From CAZKUR01 sp964556005 (GTDB lineage: Bacteria > Bacteroidota > Ignavibacteria > Ignavibacteriales > Ignavibacteriaceae), in the NCBI GenBank assembly GCA_964556005.1, contig CAZKUR010000047.1:1-31278 (forward strand): DNA of 31,278 bases. The letters are read 5' to 3'. Of this stretch, positions 17,140 through 25,646 are shown one piece after another. The translations under genes and the position numbers were made by a program. The notes under the pieces were generated by a model that was not told the origin of the DNA, searched no databases, and worked only from the letters and a program-made list of their open reading frames with translations. Position 1 is the first letter of the stretch, and each line of letters starts with the position of its first letter.

Positions 17140-17781
17140 ATGGGAAAAATCATTTACCCGGCTCAATTAAAATATCTCGAGAGTTTTAGAGGAGATAAAG
17201 ACACGTTAATTCAGGAAATGGAGGAATATGCCGATCAAAACAGTGTCCCTATACTATCCTGGCAATCAGCCGAATTGCTTGAACAATTGATTAAAATGAT
17301 TAAACCCAAAAGGGTTTTGGAAATTGGTACAGCAATCGGTTATTCGACTATCAGAATTGCAAAAAACATTTCAAGAAAAAGCGTAGTTCATACGATTGAA
17401 AAAAGCGAAGATAATATTGCCCTTGCAAATGATTTTATCGGAAGATCGGGACAAGCAAATAAAATTGAAATTTTTGCAGGTAATGCTCTGCAGCTTCTTC
17501 CGCGCTTAGATAAGAAATATGATTTTATTTTCTTAGATGCAGATAAACAGGATTACAAAAGATTATTTGATTATTCAATGATATTGTTAAAAAGAGGAGC
17601 TGTCATTTTTGTTGACAATTTACTCTGGCACGGATACGCCGCCGGTAAAAGCATTCCTTCAACACAACGTGCAAGCACGAGGCACATAAGGGATTTTAAC
17701 AAAATGTTTATGTTGCAGAGAAATTTGAAAACCACAATTCTACCTGTCGGTGACGGCGTTGGAATCGGGATAAAAAATTAA
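17140..17781 (+). CDS. Class I SAM-dependent O-methyltransferase (TrmR/caffeoyl-CoA OMT-like)
   Basis: 213 residues, usual for the Methyltransf_3 family. The SAM-binding motif VLEIGTAIGYSTIRIA is at residues 59-74, acidic motif II at HTIEKSED, and the metal-binding DADKQDY and VDNLLW motifs follow, with IPVGDGVGIGIK-type closing beta strands. Bacterial relatives include TrmR, which methylates 5-hydroxyuridine at the tRNA wobble position, and small-molecule catechol methylases; the sequence alone does not separate these. AAAGGGAT lies somewhat far upstream of the ATG. The next small gene begins 10 bases after its stop. Confidence 0.85.
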   Translation: MGKIIYPAQLKYLESFRGDKDTLIQEMEEYADQNSVPILSWQSAELLEQLIKMIKPKRVLEIGTAIGYSTIRIAKNISRKSVVHTIEKSEDNIALANDFIGRSGQANKIEIFAGNALQLLPRLDKKYDFIFLDADKQDYKRLFDYSMILLKRGAVIFVDNLLWHGYAAGKSIPSTQRASTRHIRDFNKMFMLQRNLKTTILPVGDGVGIGIKN

Positions 17782-17791
17782 TTTTTAAAGA

Positions 17792-18232
17792 ATGGATTAT
17801 CCCGAATATATTAAATCTGCTGATGAATTAATAACTGAGATTGAAAAGTTCTCTGGTTCCCGCCTACACAAAAAAGAAGATCTTTTAAAACTGGTATCTA
17901 TATCGCTTGAAAACAATCAAATGAAAAATCTAAGCGATATTGTTTTCATAGCCAAGTATATTAAAGGTTTAATGAAAGCACTTCAGGCAAGTGTGAATGT
18001 TAAAGATGTACCGAATATAAATGAAATTAAAAATGATCTTTCTGAAAATATTTCAAAAGTAAAGCTTCAAATTAATTCGCTGTTGAATTTTACCGGTAAT
18101 AAAACCAAAAAATATTTTGAGTTGGAATATTTCAGACTAACTCAGGATGCATTTGCTAATTTTAATGAATTACTTTCCGATCTTGAGTGGACAAAAATGT
18201 ATTTCAACATGAGGAAGAGAGAGGAAAGTTAA
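17792..18232 (+). CDS. Small helical hypothetical protein
   Basis: 146 residues, not recognised. It has no signal peptide, membrane segment or cysteine, and is strongly charged with long predicted amphipathic helices (for example NEIKNDLSENISKVKLQ), suggesting a helical bundle or coiled coil in the cytoplasm. It starts 10 bases after the methyltransferase gene and is probably cotranscribed with it. A strong two-part hairpin ends the unit at 18376. Codon and base use look like the neighbours. Confidence 0.65.
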   Translation: MDYPEYIKSADELITEIEKFSGSRLHKKEDLLKLVSISLENNQMKNLSDIVFIAKYIKGLMKALQASVNVKDVPNINEIKNDLSENISKVKLQINSLLNFTGNKTKKYFELEYFRLTQDAFANFNELLSDLEWTKMYFNMRKREES

Positions 18233-18375
18233 GGGATAGAGAGATGATCTCTTTTGTTAAAAAGCTGAGAGATTTTATTTAGCAGTAAATTCCTTCAATT
18301 AGAATTTTTGTTCAAAAGAAAAGATAACAGCTCTTCAAATTTCTAATTCGAGACATTCGGGGGAAAATTTAAAAT

Positions 18376-18416
18376 AAAATTCATCAACCGGATGGTTAAT
18401 CCGGTCAATGAATTTT
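18376..18416. terminator. Strong bidirectional hairpin terminator between convergent genes
   Basis: Outer arms AAAATTCAT and ATGAATTTT (nine pairs), a symmetrical CA/CA internal loop, inner arms ACCGGAT and ATCCGGT (seven pairs) and a five-base loop GGTTA. The A/T-rich outer arm gives a U run on either strand. It lies between the end of the plus-strand helical gene and the end of the minus-strand marR-like gene. Confidence 0.75.
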
Positions 18417-18453
18417 GAACATTTCAGAATTAGATTAATGAAAAAGCAAATCT

Positions 18454-18918
18454 TTATGATTTAGCGATCCACTTTTCCAATGCCGAGAGCAGGTTTGTCA
18501 TTGCATTTATCAACGGCTTGTGCTGCTCATCGTCAATATCTTGAAGAATTTCCGAATGTATGTCGATATAAGCTTGATTAAGCTTTTTTACCAACAGTTT
18601 ACCGCGGTCGGATAGGCTGACTCGCATGTTTCTTCGGTCATTAAAGTCAATTTCCCTTACAATATAGCTTTTTTTAACCAGGCCGTCTATAATTCTTGTT
18701 AATCTACTTGGGCTGAGTTTCATTCTTTCGGCAATATGCTTATTATTTAAGCATTCCTCAGCACCGAATAAACGCAAGCACCTAAATTCGGCTTGAGTTA
18801 GTCCATATTGTTCAGCTAACCGGTTCTCTTTTTCTTGACAATTAGCAAGAAGAGTAAATGTAAGGTCTGCCAACCGCGTAGCTGTATCTGCATTTGTCAT
18901 TTCTGTTGTTTCTATCAT
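18454..18918 (-). CDS. MarR family transcriptional regulator
   Basis: 154 residues from ATG 18916-18918, preferred over an upstream TTG because AAGGGGAT lies eight bases before it. The winged helix-turn-helix (about 58-107) has CLNNKHIAERMKLSPSRLTR as the helix-turn-helix and DFNDRRNMRVSLSDRGK as the DRR-containing wing. N- and C-terminal helices form the dimer. Such proteins respond to small phenolic or oxidative ligands and usually repress their own or a neighbouring gene; the ligand is unknown. A good promoter and an imperfect palindrome lie just upstream, suggesting autoregulation. Confidence 0.88.
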   Translation of the reverse strand: MIETTEMTNADTATRLADLTFTLLANCQEKENRLAEQYGLTQAEFRCLRLFGAEECLNNKHIAERMKLSPSRLTRIIDGLVKKSYIVREIDFNDRRNMRVSLSDRGKLLVKKLNQAYIDIHSEILQDIDDEQHKPLINAMTNLLSALEKWIAKS

Positions 18919-18935
18919 ATAAAAATCCCCTTTTA

Positions 18936-18975
18936 TTGCGTATAACAAATATGCGTACCGGAAATGATTTTGTCA
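18936..18975 (-). promoter_or_regulatory. Promoter and candidate operator of the marR-like gene
   Basis: On the minus strand TTGACA (perfect -35) is followed after 17 bases by CATATT as -10. An imperfect palindrome GCATAT-TTGTT-ATACGC (18938-18954, one mismatch) overlaps the -10 and the start region. The same stretch also fits the Bacteroidota -7 box in five of six places (CATATTTG). The operator is inferred only from symmetry and position. Confidence 0.5.
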
Positions 18976-19019
18976 AGGGAATTCTTAAAATAATTGCAAA
19001 ATTGCTAAATATGTTTTAA

Positions 19020-19637
19020 TTAAAGAAAAATCACTTGATTTTCTTCAAATTTTATTTTGCCGCCCAACAAATTTGTCAATTGATTCTTTATATTATCAAT
19101 TTCTACGTACTTGATTTGACATTCAACAATTAAATTTTCTTTACTTTTTGTATTTATTATCTTCGATTCGGCATGCGATAAAGTTTTGTAAATAATATTT
19201 GATGCAGAATAATCTGCTGTAATTGCAATATTTCTATATGGAATTTTTTCAATTTTCTGTGAATTTTCCAAAACGCTAAATGCTGTCTGGTAATAAGCTT
19301 TACCCAACGGGCCAACTCCTAATTTAGTTCCGCCGAAATATCTAATAACTATTACCAAAATATTTAACAGCTTAAAATGCTGGATTGCATTAAATATTCT
19401 TATACCTGCAGTTCCATTTGGTTCACCTGCATCGGAATACTTGAAAAGACCATCCAGTAAATCATATGCATAACAATGATGAGTTGCATCATAATATTTT
19501 TTTTTGATGTCTTCCAAAATTGAATGAGTAGAAATTTCATCTTCAGAAGGGAAAGCCTGGCCGATGAAAATTGAGCCTTTTTCTTTGTATTTAAATTCAT
19601 TGAAACTTTTTATTGTTTGAAATGGTTGAATTTTCAT
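19020..19637 (-). CDS. IMPACT/YigZ family protein
   Basis: 205 residues from ATG 19635-19637, chosen because AAGGT lies six bases upstream; a longer frame begins with an unlikely hydrophobic stretch. UPF0029 motifs are YYDATHHCYAYD (about 48-59), SDAGEPNGTAGIRI (68-81) and VIVIRYFGGTKLGVGPLG (95-112). A C-terminal ferredoxin-like domain (DUF1949-like) follows. YigZ/IMPACT proteins relate to the translation-control factor IMPACT of eukaryotes; the bacterial role is poorly defined. It is divergent from uvrA across about 100 bases and in the same direction as the marR-like gene. Confidence 0.88.
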   Translation of the reverse strand: MKIQPFQTIKSFNEFKYKEKGSIFIGQAFPSEDEISTHSILEDIKKKYYDATHHCYAYDLLDGLFKYSDAGEPNGTAGIRIFNAIQHFKLLNILVIVIRYFGGTKLGVGPLGKAYYQTAFSVLENSQKIEKIPYRNIAITADYSASNIIYKTLSHAESKIINTKSKENLIVECQIKYVEIDNIKNQLTNLLGGKIKFEENQVIFL

Positions 19638-19740
19638 TGTACCTTGGGAAAAAAGTAAAATAATGTATATCAAATATAATTGATTATCTATCCTTCAGTA
19701 AGTAATATTATTTTTTAAACTTTTAAAAATAAAGTACCAA

Positions 19741-22581
19741 TTGGAAAAAGAAACAATTGTAATAAGAGGCGCAAGAGAGCATAATCTTCAGGATATCGAT
19801 CTTGAAATTCCACGCGATTCTTTTACCGTTATTACAGGACTGTCAGGCTCAGGAAAATCTTCTTTAGCTTTCGATACGATTTATGCGGAAGGCCAAAGAA
19901 GATATATCGAATCTCTGTCTGCATATGCTCGTCAATTTTTAGATATGCTTGAAAAACCGGATGTCGATTTAATTGAAGGTTTAAGTCCTGCAATTTCGAT
20001 TGAACAAAAGTCCACATCCGGTAATCCGAGATCGACAGTCGGTACTGTAACTGAAATTTATGATTATCTGCGTTTACTTTATGCGAGATTGGGAGTTCCG
20101 CACTGCTATAATTGCGGAAAGCCTGTAACAAGGCAGTCATCCGCACAAATAATAGATTCCGTTTTGTCTTCCTTAAAAGGAAAGAAAATAACAGTTCTCG
20201 CCCCAGTTATTAGAGGAAGGAAAGGCCATTATCGTGAATTGTTCGATGAAATTTTATCCGATGGTTTTTTACGAGTTCGTGTGGATGGTGAAATTCATGA
20301 AATTGTAAAGGGATTTCAGGTTGACAGGTATAAAATTCATAACATTGAAATTGTAATCGACAAGTTAACCGTTAATGAAAATTCGAGAAACAGGATAACG
20401 GAATCAATAGAGGTTGGGTTAAATTATGGAAACGGAATTGTAAATGTCAACGACGGTAAAGAAGATTTTGTTTACAGCAGGCATCTGGCATGTTTGAGCT
20501 GTGGAATAAGCTATAGGGAACTTGCACCAAATTCATTTTCATTTAATTCACCTTACGGATCGTGCCCGGATTGTGAGGGGCTTGGAGTGAAAAAAGAGCT
20601 TGATATAAGCCTGATAATTCCTGATTGGAATAAAACTGTAAATGAAGAAGGTTTGTCGCCGGTTGGAAAGCCGAGACCCATCTGGTTTTTTAATCAATTA
20701 GAAGCTGTTGCCGATAAGTATGGATTTAATTTTGATACTAAACTTAAAGATTTGTCTGATGAGCAGAAGGATATTCTTCTCAACGGGAGTAAGGAAAGAA
20801 TCTCATTCAAATATTCTTACGGTTCAGGAAGGCCGGTTTCGTATACTCATAGATTTTCGGGATTGCTTAATTACTTAAAGAATTATTACAACTCGACCTC
20901 TTCCAATAATATTCGCGAATGGGTTGAATCATACATGAATACAGTGAAATGCTCTACATGCAACGGCGGAAGATTAAAGAAAGAATCGCTTGCTGTAAAA
21001 TTCCAGGATAAAAATATTAGTGAAGTAACAGAGCTTCCCATAAACAGAGCTTTGGAATTCTTTGTTAAAGTTAAGCTGAAAGGGAATGAAGCGATAATTG
21101 CAAAACCGATATTGAAGGAAATAACTTCACGTTTAAATTTTTTACTGAATGTCGGTTTGGAATATTTAACATTGAATCGTTCGGCAAGATCTCTTTCTGG
21201 AGGCGAATCTCAGAGAATCAGGCTTGCAACACAAATCGGTTCTCAACTGGCAGGTGTACTTTATGTTTTGGATGAACCGAGCATCGGTTTGCATCAAAGT
21301 GACAACAAAAAACTTATCAGCTCTCTCAAAAATCTGAGGGATATGGGAAACACAGTTATCGTCGTAGAACACGATAGGGAAACAATTGAAAGTTCGGATT
21401 ATATTATTGATCTTGGACCTGGTGCAGGTGAGCATGGAGGGAAAGTTTGCGTTACCGGCGAAACCGATAAGTTGTTAAATTCAAAGAACGGTTTTACTTC
21501 TTTAACTCTCGACTACTTAAATCATAAGAAAGAAATAAAACTTCCTCAAAACAGAAGAAAAGGCAACGGCCAATTTTTAACTTTAAAAGGAGCAAGAGGA
21601 AATAATCTTAAAAAAATTATTTTTAAAGTACCTCTGGGTACATTAACATTAGTCACAGGTGTAAGCGGTTCAGGTAAATCTACTCTTCTGAATGATACCC
21701 TTGTAAAAATATTGATGAATAAGATTTACGGCTCTAAATCAGTTCCGCTTCATTATGATTCGATTGAAGGTCTTGAAAATATCGATAAAGTAATTGAAAT
21801 CGATCAATCGCCGATTGGAAGAACTCCGCGATCAAATCCTGCGACTTATACAGGCTTGTTTACTTTTATTCGGGATCTTTATTCACAATTGCCTGAATCA
21901 AAAATGCGCGGTTATAGTACCGGGCGTTTCAGCTTTAACGTTTCCGGTGGAAGATGCGAAGAATGCAAAGGCGACGGTTTAAGAAAAATCGAAATGAATT
22001 TTCTTCCCGATGTTTTTGTCGAATGCGATGTTTGCCATGGTAGAAGATACAACAGGGAAACACTTGAAGTTCTTTATAAAACCAAAAACATTTCCGATGT
22101 CCTGGAAATGACCGTGGCTGAGGCTCTTGAGTTTTTCAGTGAGATGCCAAGGATAAAAAGAAAACTAAAAGCTATAAATGATGTTGGTCTCGGGTATATA
22201 AGATTAGGCCAGCAGGCAACTACACTTTCTGGTGGTGAAGCTCAAAGAGTGAAATTGGCAACTGAGCTAAGTAAAGTAAGTACCGGCAAAACACTTTATA
22301 TTTTAGATGAACCGACAACCGGACTTCATTTTGAGGATGTTGATATCTTAATGAAGGTTTTAAACAAGCTTGTCGATAAAGGAAATACGGTAGTAGTAAT
22401 TGAACATAACCTTGACGTTATAAAATTAGCCGACTGGATTGTAGACCTTGGCCCGGGGGGCGGGGAAAAAGGAGGGAAAATCGTTGCGGAAGGAGTGCCT
22501 GAAGATATTGCTAAAATTAAGAAGAGCCTTACCGGCGATTTCCTTAAAAAAGAGCTCAAAATATCATCTTCAATAAATTAA
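19741..22581 (+). CDS. uvrA: UvrABC system protein A (excinuclease subunit)
   Basis: 946 residues from TTG 19741; the next residues, EKETIVIRGAREHNLQDI, are the standard UvrA start. UvrA recognises bulky DNA lesions and loads UvrB. Two ABC cassettes are seen: Walker A GLSGSGKSS (33-41) and GVSGSGKST (about 640), signatures LSGGESQRIRLATQIG and LSGGEAQRVKLATELS, and Walker B LYVLDEPSIGLH and LYILDEPTTGLH. Zinc knuckles are CLSCG...CPDCEG in the first half and CEECKGDG...CDVCHGRRY in the second. All key residues are intact. No convincing Shine-Dalgarno precedes the TTG. No uvrB or uvrC is in the window. Confidence 0.97.
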   Translation: MEKETIVIRGAREHNLQDIDLEIPRDSFTVITGLSGSGKSSLAFDTIYAEGQRRYIESLSAYARQFLDMLEKPDVDLIEGLSPAISIEQKSTSGNPRSTVGTVTEIYDYLRLLYARLGVPHCYNCGKPVTRQSSAQIIDSVLSSLKGKKITVLAPVIRGRKGHYRELFDEILSDGFLRVRVDGEIHEIVKGFQVDRYKIHNIEIVIDKLTVNENSRNRITESIEVGLNYGNGIVNVNDGKEDFVYSRHLACLSCGISYRELAPNSFSFNSPYGSCPDCEGLGVKKELDISLIIPDWNKTVNEEGLSPVGKPRPIWFFNQLEAVADKYGFNFDTKLKDLSDEQKDILLNGSKERISFKYSYGSGRPVSYTHRFSGLLNYLKNYYNSTSSNNIREWVESYMNTVKCSTCNGGRLKKESLAVKFQDKNISEVTELPINRALEFFVKVKLKGNEAIIAKPILKEITSRLNFLLNVGLEYLTLNRSARSLSGGESQRIRLATQIGSQLAGVLYVLDEPSIGLHQSDNKKLISSLKNLRDMGNTVIVVEHDRETIESSDYIIDLGPGAGEHGGKVCVTGETDKLLNSKNGFTSLTLDYLNHKKEIKLPQNRRKGNGQFLTLKGARGNNLKKIIFKVPLGTLTLVTGVSGSGKSTLLNDTLVKILMNKIYGSKSVPLHYDSIEGLENIDKVIEIDQSPIGRTPRSNPATYTGLFTFIRDLYSQLPESKMRGYSTGRFSFNVSGGRCEECKGDGLRKIEMNFLPDVFVECDVCHGRRYNRETLEVLYKTKNISDVLEMTVAEALEFFSEMPRIKRKLKAINDVGLGYIRLGQQATTLSGGEAQRVKLATELSKVSTGKTLYILDEPTTGLHFEDVDILMKVLNKLVDKGNTVVVIEHNLDVIKLADWIVDLGPGGGEKGGKIVAEGVPEDIAKIKKSLTGDFLKKELKISSSIN

Positions 22582-22660
22582 TCTTCGTTAACTTTTGCCA
22601 AATCATTTTTATTGTTATTTTCAACAGTAAATAAATGTCAAATTATTTAAAGTGCTGCTG

Positions 22661-22673
22661 AAGTTAATAACTT
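22661..22673. promoter_or_regulatory. Perfect 13-base palindrome at a start codon
   Basis: AAGTTA-A-TAACTT is perfectly symmetrical and ends one base before the ATG of the small His/Cys-tail protein. Its position would suit a repressor site or a translational block. It is AT-rich and could be chance. Confidence 0.3.
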
Positions 22674-22674
22674 G

Positions 22675-23202
22675 ATGAAAAGATTACTATCGATATTAAT
22701 TATTTTATTATTACTGTTTAATACTATAGGATTCGAGCTATTATTTTCGTTTGTTCTTGTTCAATGTAAAGAAGATGCAAGTCAAACAATGAAAATTTTG
22801 GGAGAGAAGAATAAGCTTCAAATATTAAAAATAGAGAAAGATGCTTCAGCAGATTTAATTAGAGTTAACGATAGAGAAATAAAATATCACGGGGAGCTAT
22901 TTGATGTTTATAAAGAAGAAAATAGAGGAGATGCAGTTTTAATTTATTGTTACCGTGATAAAAAAGAACAAAATGTAATCAATGAGCTGCAAGAGATTAC
23001 AAAAGAAGATAACAACAATAGTTCAAAGAAATCCGCAGCAAAATTTGTTCTGAATAATTTACTGAAAAATTATCTGAATTCCGGAAGCTTAAATATCAAA
23101 AGAAAAATCCGGTTTGAAAATTTATTTTATGCTGAAATTAATTTATACGAATCATTACCAAAAGAAAAAATTCCTCATCCTCCCGAACCTCATTTTTGCT
23201 AA
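22675..23202 (+). CDS. Membrane-anchored small protein with His/Cys-rich tail
   Basis: 175 residues from ATG 22675 (a TTG precedes it at 22672). A long hydrophobic N-terminus (LLSILIILLLLFNTIGFELLFSFV) acts as an anchor or uncleaved signal. Then comes a charged alpha/beta region with INDREIKYHGELFDVYKEE-like wording (actual: RVNDREIKYHGELFDV) and IYCYRDKKEQNVINEL, a Ser/Lys-rich linker, and a tail ending KIPHPPEPHFC. The two His and terminal Cys could bind metal. Similar proteins next to TonB receptors in Bacteroidota come to mind but I cannot name the family. It lies 111 bases before the TonB receptor gene. Function unknown; a periplasmic accessory for metal uptake is an inference from tail and neighbour. 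Confidence 0.65.
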   Translation: MKRLLSILIILLLLFNTIGFELLFSFVLVQCKEDASQTMKILGEKNKLQILKIEKDASADLIRVNDREIKYHGELFDVYKEENRGDAVLIYCYRDKKEQNVINELQEITKEDNNNSSKKSAAKFVLNNLLKNYLNSGSLNIKRKIRFENLFYAEINLYESLPKEKIPHPPEPHFC

Positions 23203-23250
23203 CTCTTAAATATCTAATCGTGAATGGAGATATAAATCTTCATTCGGTCC

Positions 23251-23287
23251 TATAATTAATATTGTTACTAACTCTAACATTGTTAGT
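23251..23287 (+). promoter_or_regulatory. Candidate promoter -10 and overlapping palindromic operator of the TonB receptor
   Basis: TATAAT (23251-23256) is a perfect -10, though no good -35 lies 17 bases upstream. Just downstream, TGTTA (23263-23267), TAACA (23275-23279) and TGTTA (23281-23285) alternate in orientation, giving TGTTA-N7-TAACA and TAACA-T-TGTTA; ACTAAC/GTTAGT (23267/23282) is a further overlapping pair. The core words recall Zur/Fur-type boxes, which fits a metal receptor, but the spacing is not the standard 15-base core. Confidence 0.4.
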
Positions 23288-23313
23288 TCATATTCATTTA
23301 AAATGAGGTTACT

Positions 23314-25575
23314 ATGAAATTAAAATTTATTTTACTGATAGTTTTTATTTTTTCATGTTTTCAATTAGCAAATGCACAAAGCCGGCTGAATGGCAATGTT
23401 GTTAATTCTGAAAACGGAAAGGTACTGGACGGAGTAAACATTTTTATAACGGAACTCCAAAAGGGTACGGTTACAAATGCAAAAGGAGAATATCAATTTG
23501 AAAATCTTCCAACAGGTAAAGTGCATATTCAGTTCAGCTATATCGGATTTAAATCTTTGGTTAAAGAATATACTATCAGCTCCGGTACGAATTCGCTTGA
23601 TGTAAAGCTTCAACCCACAAGTGTTGAATTGAGTGAAGTGGTCGTTTTAGGCAACAACGTAAATGAACTTGATAATATTCCTTACAAAGTTGAATCGGTA
23701 TCTGCGAAACAATTGAACCTGGGAGGATCAGTCACTTTAGTAAACGCTCTTACACAATTGCCGGGAGTTAGTCAATTATCAAACGGGCTTGCGATTACAA
23801 AACCAGTAATTAGGGGACTTTACGGCTATCGAATTGCACAAGTTGTGGGCGGAGTTAAAATTGACAACCAGGAATGGCAGAATGAACACGGCTTTGCCTT
23901 AGATGACATAGGTATCGGCGGTGTAGATATTATCGAAGGACCTGCAAGCTTATTATTCGGGGCAGATGCTTTAGGCGGAGTTTTGGATATTCTCGATCCT
24001 AAAAATGCGCCTGTAGGTAAAACACTTGGCGAATATAATTTATCGGTCAATTCAAATACTTTAGGAGCAAAAACGAGTATTGGATTAAAAGGCTCCGGGG
24101 AAAAATGGAACTGGCAGTTATATGCCGGCGGAGAAAGCAATGCAGATTACAGCTCAGGCGGTAATTTAAGAGTTGCAAATACAAGATTTGCCGGTTTGTC
24201 TGCAAAAGGAATTTTAGGCTACACAGGCGATTGGGGGTTTTCAAATCTCGAATATATTTTCGCTCATCATCTGTACGGAATTGTTGAACCAACAAACGTA
24301 AATGCACCTGAGACAGAGGACAGGTTTGAAAGAGGTTTCGACGGCCCTCATCATATTATAGATTTTCATATAATTTCTTTGAAGAATATGTTTTTTGCAG
24401 GTAATTCGAAATTCAAAGTTAATTTAGGATTTCAAAATAATCACCGCATTGAAGATGAGGGAAATGAAGTTAAACCTGCCGGCGAACCTGACCTGGGCGA
24501 ACTCGATATAATTCTTAATACATTTTCTTTCGACGGCGAATGGATTTATTCTTTATCAAATGATGCTGAATTAACTATCGGTACCCAGGGCGATGTAAAA
24601 TCAAATACCAATGACGGTACAAGAATTTTAATCCCGGATGCAAATATGAATGGATTCTCCGGTTTTGCATATTTGAAAAAGAGTTTCGGCAAATTACACT
24701 TAGACGGAGGCTTGAGATACGATGTAAATAAAATAACCACAACAGAAATGGGAATAAAAGATTCGGTTGGTTATATGAAAGCGCTCGATTTATCTTACAA
24801 CACTGTTAACGGTGCAATCGGAGGAGTCTTTAACGCAAATGAAAACTGGACTCTAAAATTAAATTTAGCAACCGGTTTCAGACCACCGAATTTAGCGGAA
24901 CTTTCTTCTAACGGTGTTCATGAAGGAACAATCAGGTATGAAATCGGAAATCCGGCGATGAATCTTGAAAAGAATTTCCAGGTTGATGCCGGAATAATTT
25001 ATCAGAATACGATGTCGAGAATTAGCTTGACAGCATTCGATAACCAGGTAAACGATTTCATTTATTTGAATCCAACTTCAAATACTATAGGCATATATCA
25101 GGTTTATCAATATACACAGACAAATGCTTCATTAATCGGCGGCGAATTCTCAGTCGATGTAAAAGCATCCGAACTTTTAGATTTGACCGGTTCTTACTCT
25201 ACCGTGATTGGAAAGAAGAGTGATGGTACTTATCTTCCTTTTATGCCGGCGGATAAAATTATTGCAAATGCAAAATTTAATTTTTATGATTTGGGATCGC
25301 TGAATGATGTCAGCTTCAATGCAGGTATCAGAAGTTATTTAAAGCAAACGAGAATAAGCAAAGGCGAATTTGAAACACCCGGTTATGTTTTAGTAGATGC
25401 CGGTTTTGATGCAACGATTCGCTGGGGCTATCAGCCGATAAATTTATCTTTAAATGTAACGAACCTTCTTGATAAAAAATATGTTAATGCTTTAAGTTTG
25501 CTGCAGCCTCTGGGATTGTATGATATCGGTAGGAATATTTCTTTAAGTGTAAATGTTCCGTTTAATATGAATTAA
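23314..25575 (+). CDS. TonB-dependent outer-membrane receptor (zinc/copper-receptor-like)
   Basis: 753 residues. The signal peptide ends near FQLANAQ (22). Next comes a carboxypeptidase-regulatory-like domain (about 23-102, SRLNGNVVNSENGKVLDGV and IQFSYIGFKSL), a plug domain (about 118-230; LPGVSQLSNGLAITKPVIRG and IIEGPASLLFGADALGGVLD), and a 22-strand-type barrel ending VTNLLDKKYVNAL and RNISLSVNVPFNMN. The segment FRPPNLAELSSNGVHEGT followed by EIGNPAMNLEKN resembles ZnuD/OprC-like zinc and copper receptors rather than SusC or siderophore receptors. No SusD partner is present. Energy would come from TonB-ExbBD encoded elsewhere. GAGGTT stands eight bases before the ATG. A strong terminator follows. 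Confidence 0.9.
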   Translation: MKLKFILLIVFIFSCFQLANAQSRLNGNVVNSENGKVLDGVNIFITELQKGTVTNAKGEYQFENLPTGKVHIQFSYIGFKSLVKEYTISSGTNSLDVKLQPTSVELSEVVVLGNNVNELDNIPYKVESVSAKQLNLGGSVTLVNALTQLPGVSQLSNGLAITKPVIRGLYGYRIAQVVGGVKIDNQEWQNEHGFALDDIGIGGVDIIEGPASLLFGADALGGVLDILDPKNAPVGKTLGEYNLSVNSNTLGAKTSIGLKGSGEKWNWQLYAGGESNADYSSGGNLRVANTRFAGLSAKGILGYTGDWGFSNLEYIFAHHLYGIVEPTNVNAPETEDRFERGFDGPHHIIDFHIISLKNMFFAGNSKFKVNLGFQNNHRIEDEGNEVKPAGEPDLGELDIILNTFSFDGEWIYSLSNDAELTIGTQGDVKSNTNDGTRILIPDANMNGFSGFAYLKKSFGKLHLDGGLRYDVNKITTTEMGIKDSVGYMKALDLSYNTVNGAIGGVFNANENWTLKLNLATGFRPPNLAELSSNGVHEGTIRYEIGNPAMNLEKNFQVDAGIIYQNTMSRISLTAFDNQVNDFIYLNPTSNTIGIYQVYQYTQTNASLIGGEFSVDVKASELLDLTGSYSTVIGKKSDGTYLPFMPADKIIANAKFNFYDLGSLNDVSFNAGIRSYLKQTRISKGEFETPGYVLVDAGFDATIRWGYQPINLSLNVTNLLDKKYVNALSLLQPLGLYDIGRNISLSVNVPFNMN

Positions 25576-25590
25576 TTATTCCCCTCTTAA

Positions 25591-25646
25591 AGATGGCATC
25601 TTTTACACATCCAATTCGTCGTGAAAAGATGTCATCTCTTTTTTTT
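25591..25646 (+). terminator. Strong Rho-independent terminator of the TonB receptor gene
   Basis: AGATGGCATCTTTT (25591-25604) pairs over 14 positions with AAAAGATGTCATCT (25624-25637), with one G-U wobble, and is followed by eight T at 25639-25646. The aldo/keto reductase stop on the other strand begins at the very next base, so the T run is shared with the convergent gene boundary. Confidence 0.85.

Noticed and set aside
19832..20146. 104-codon minus-strand open frame in uvrA
   Set aside because: Antisense shadow of conserved uvrA coding sequence.
23826..24307. Minus-strand open frames inside the TonB receptor gene
   Set aside because: They are antisense to a well-supported gene and have no start signals or protein features.
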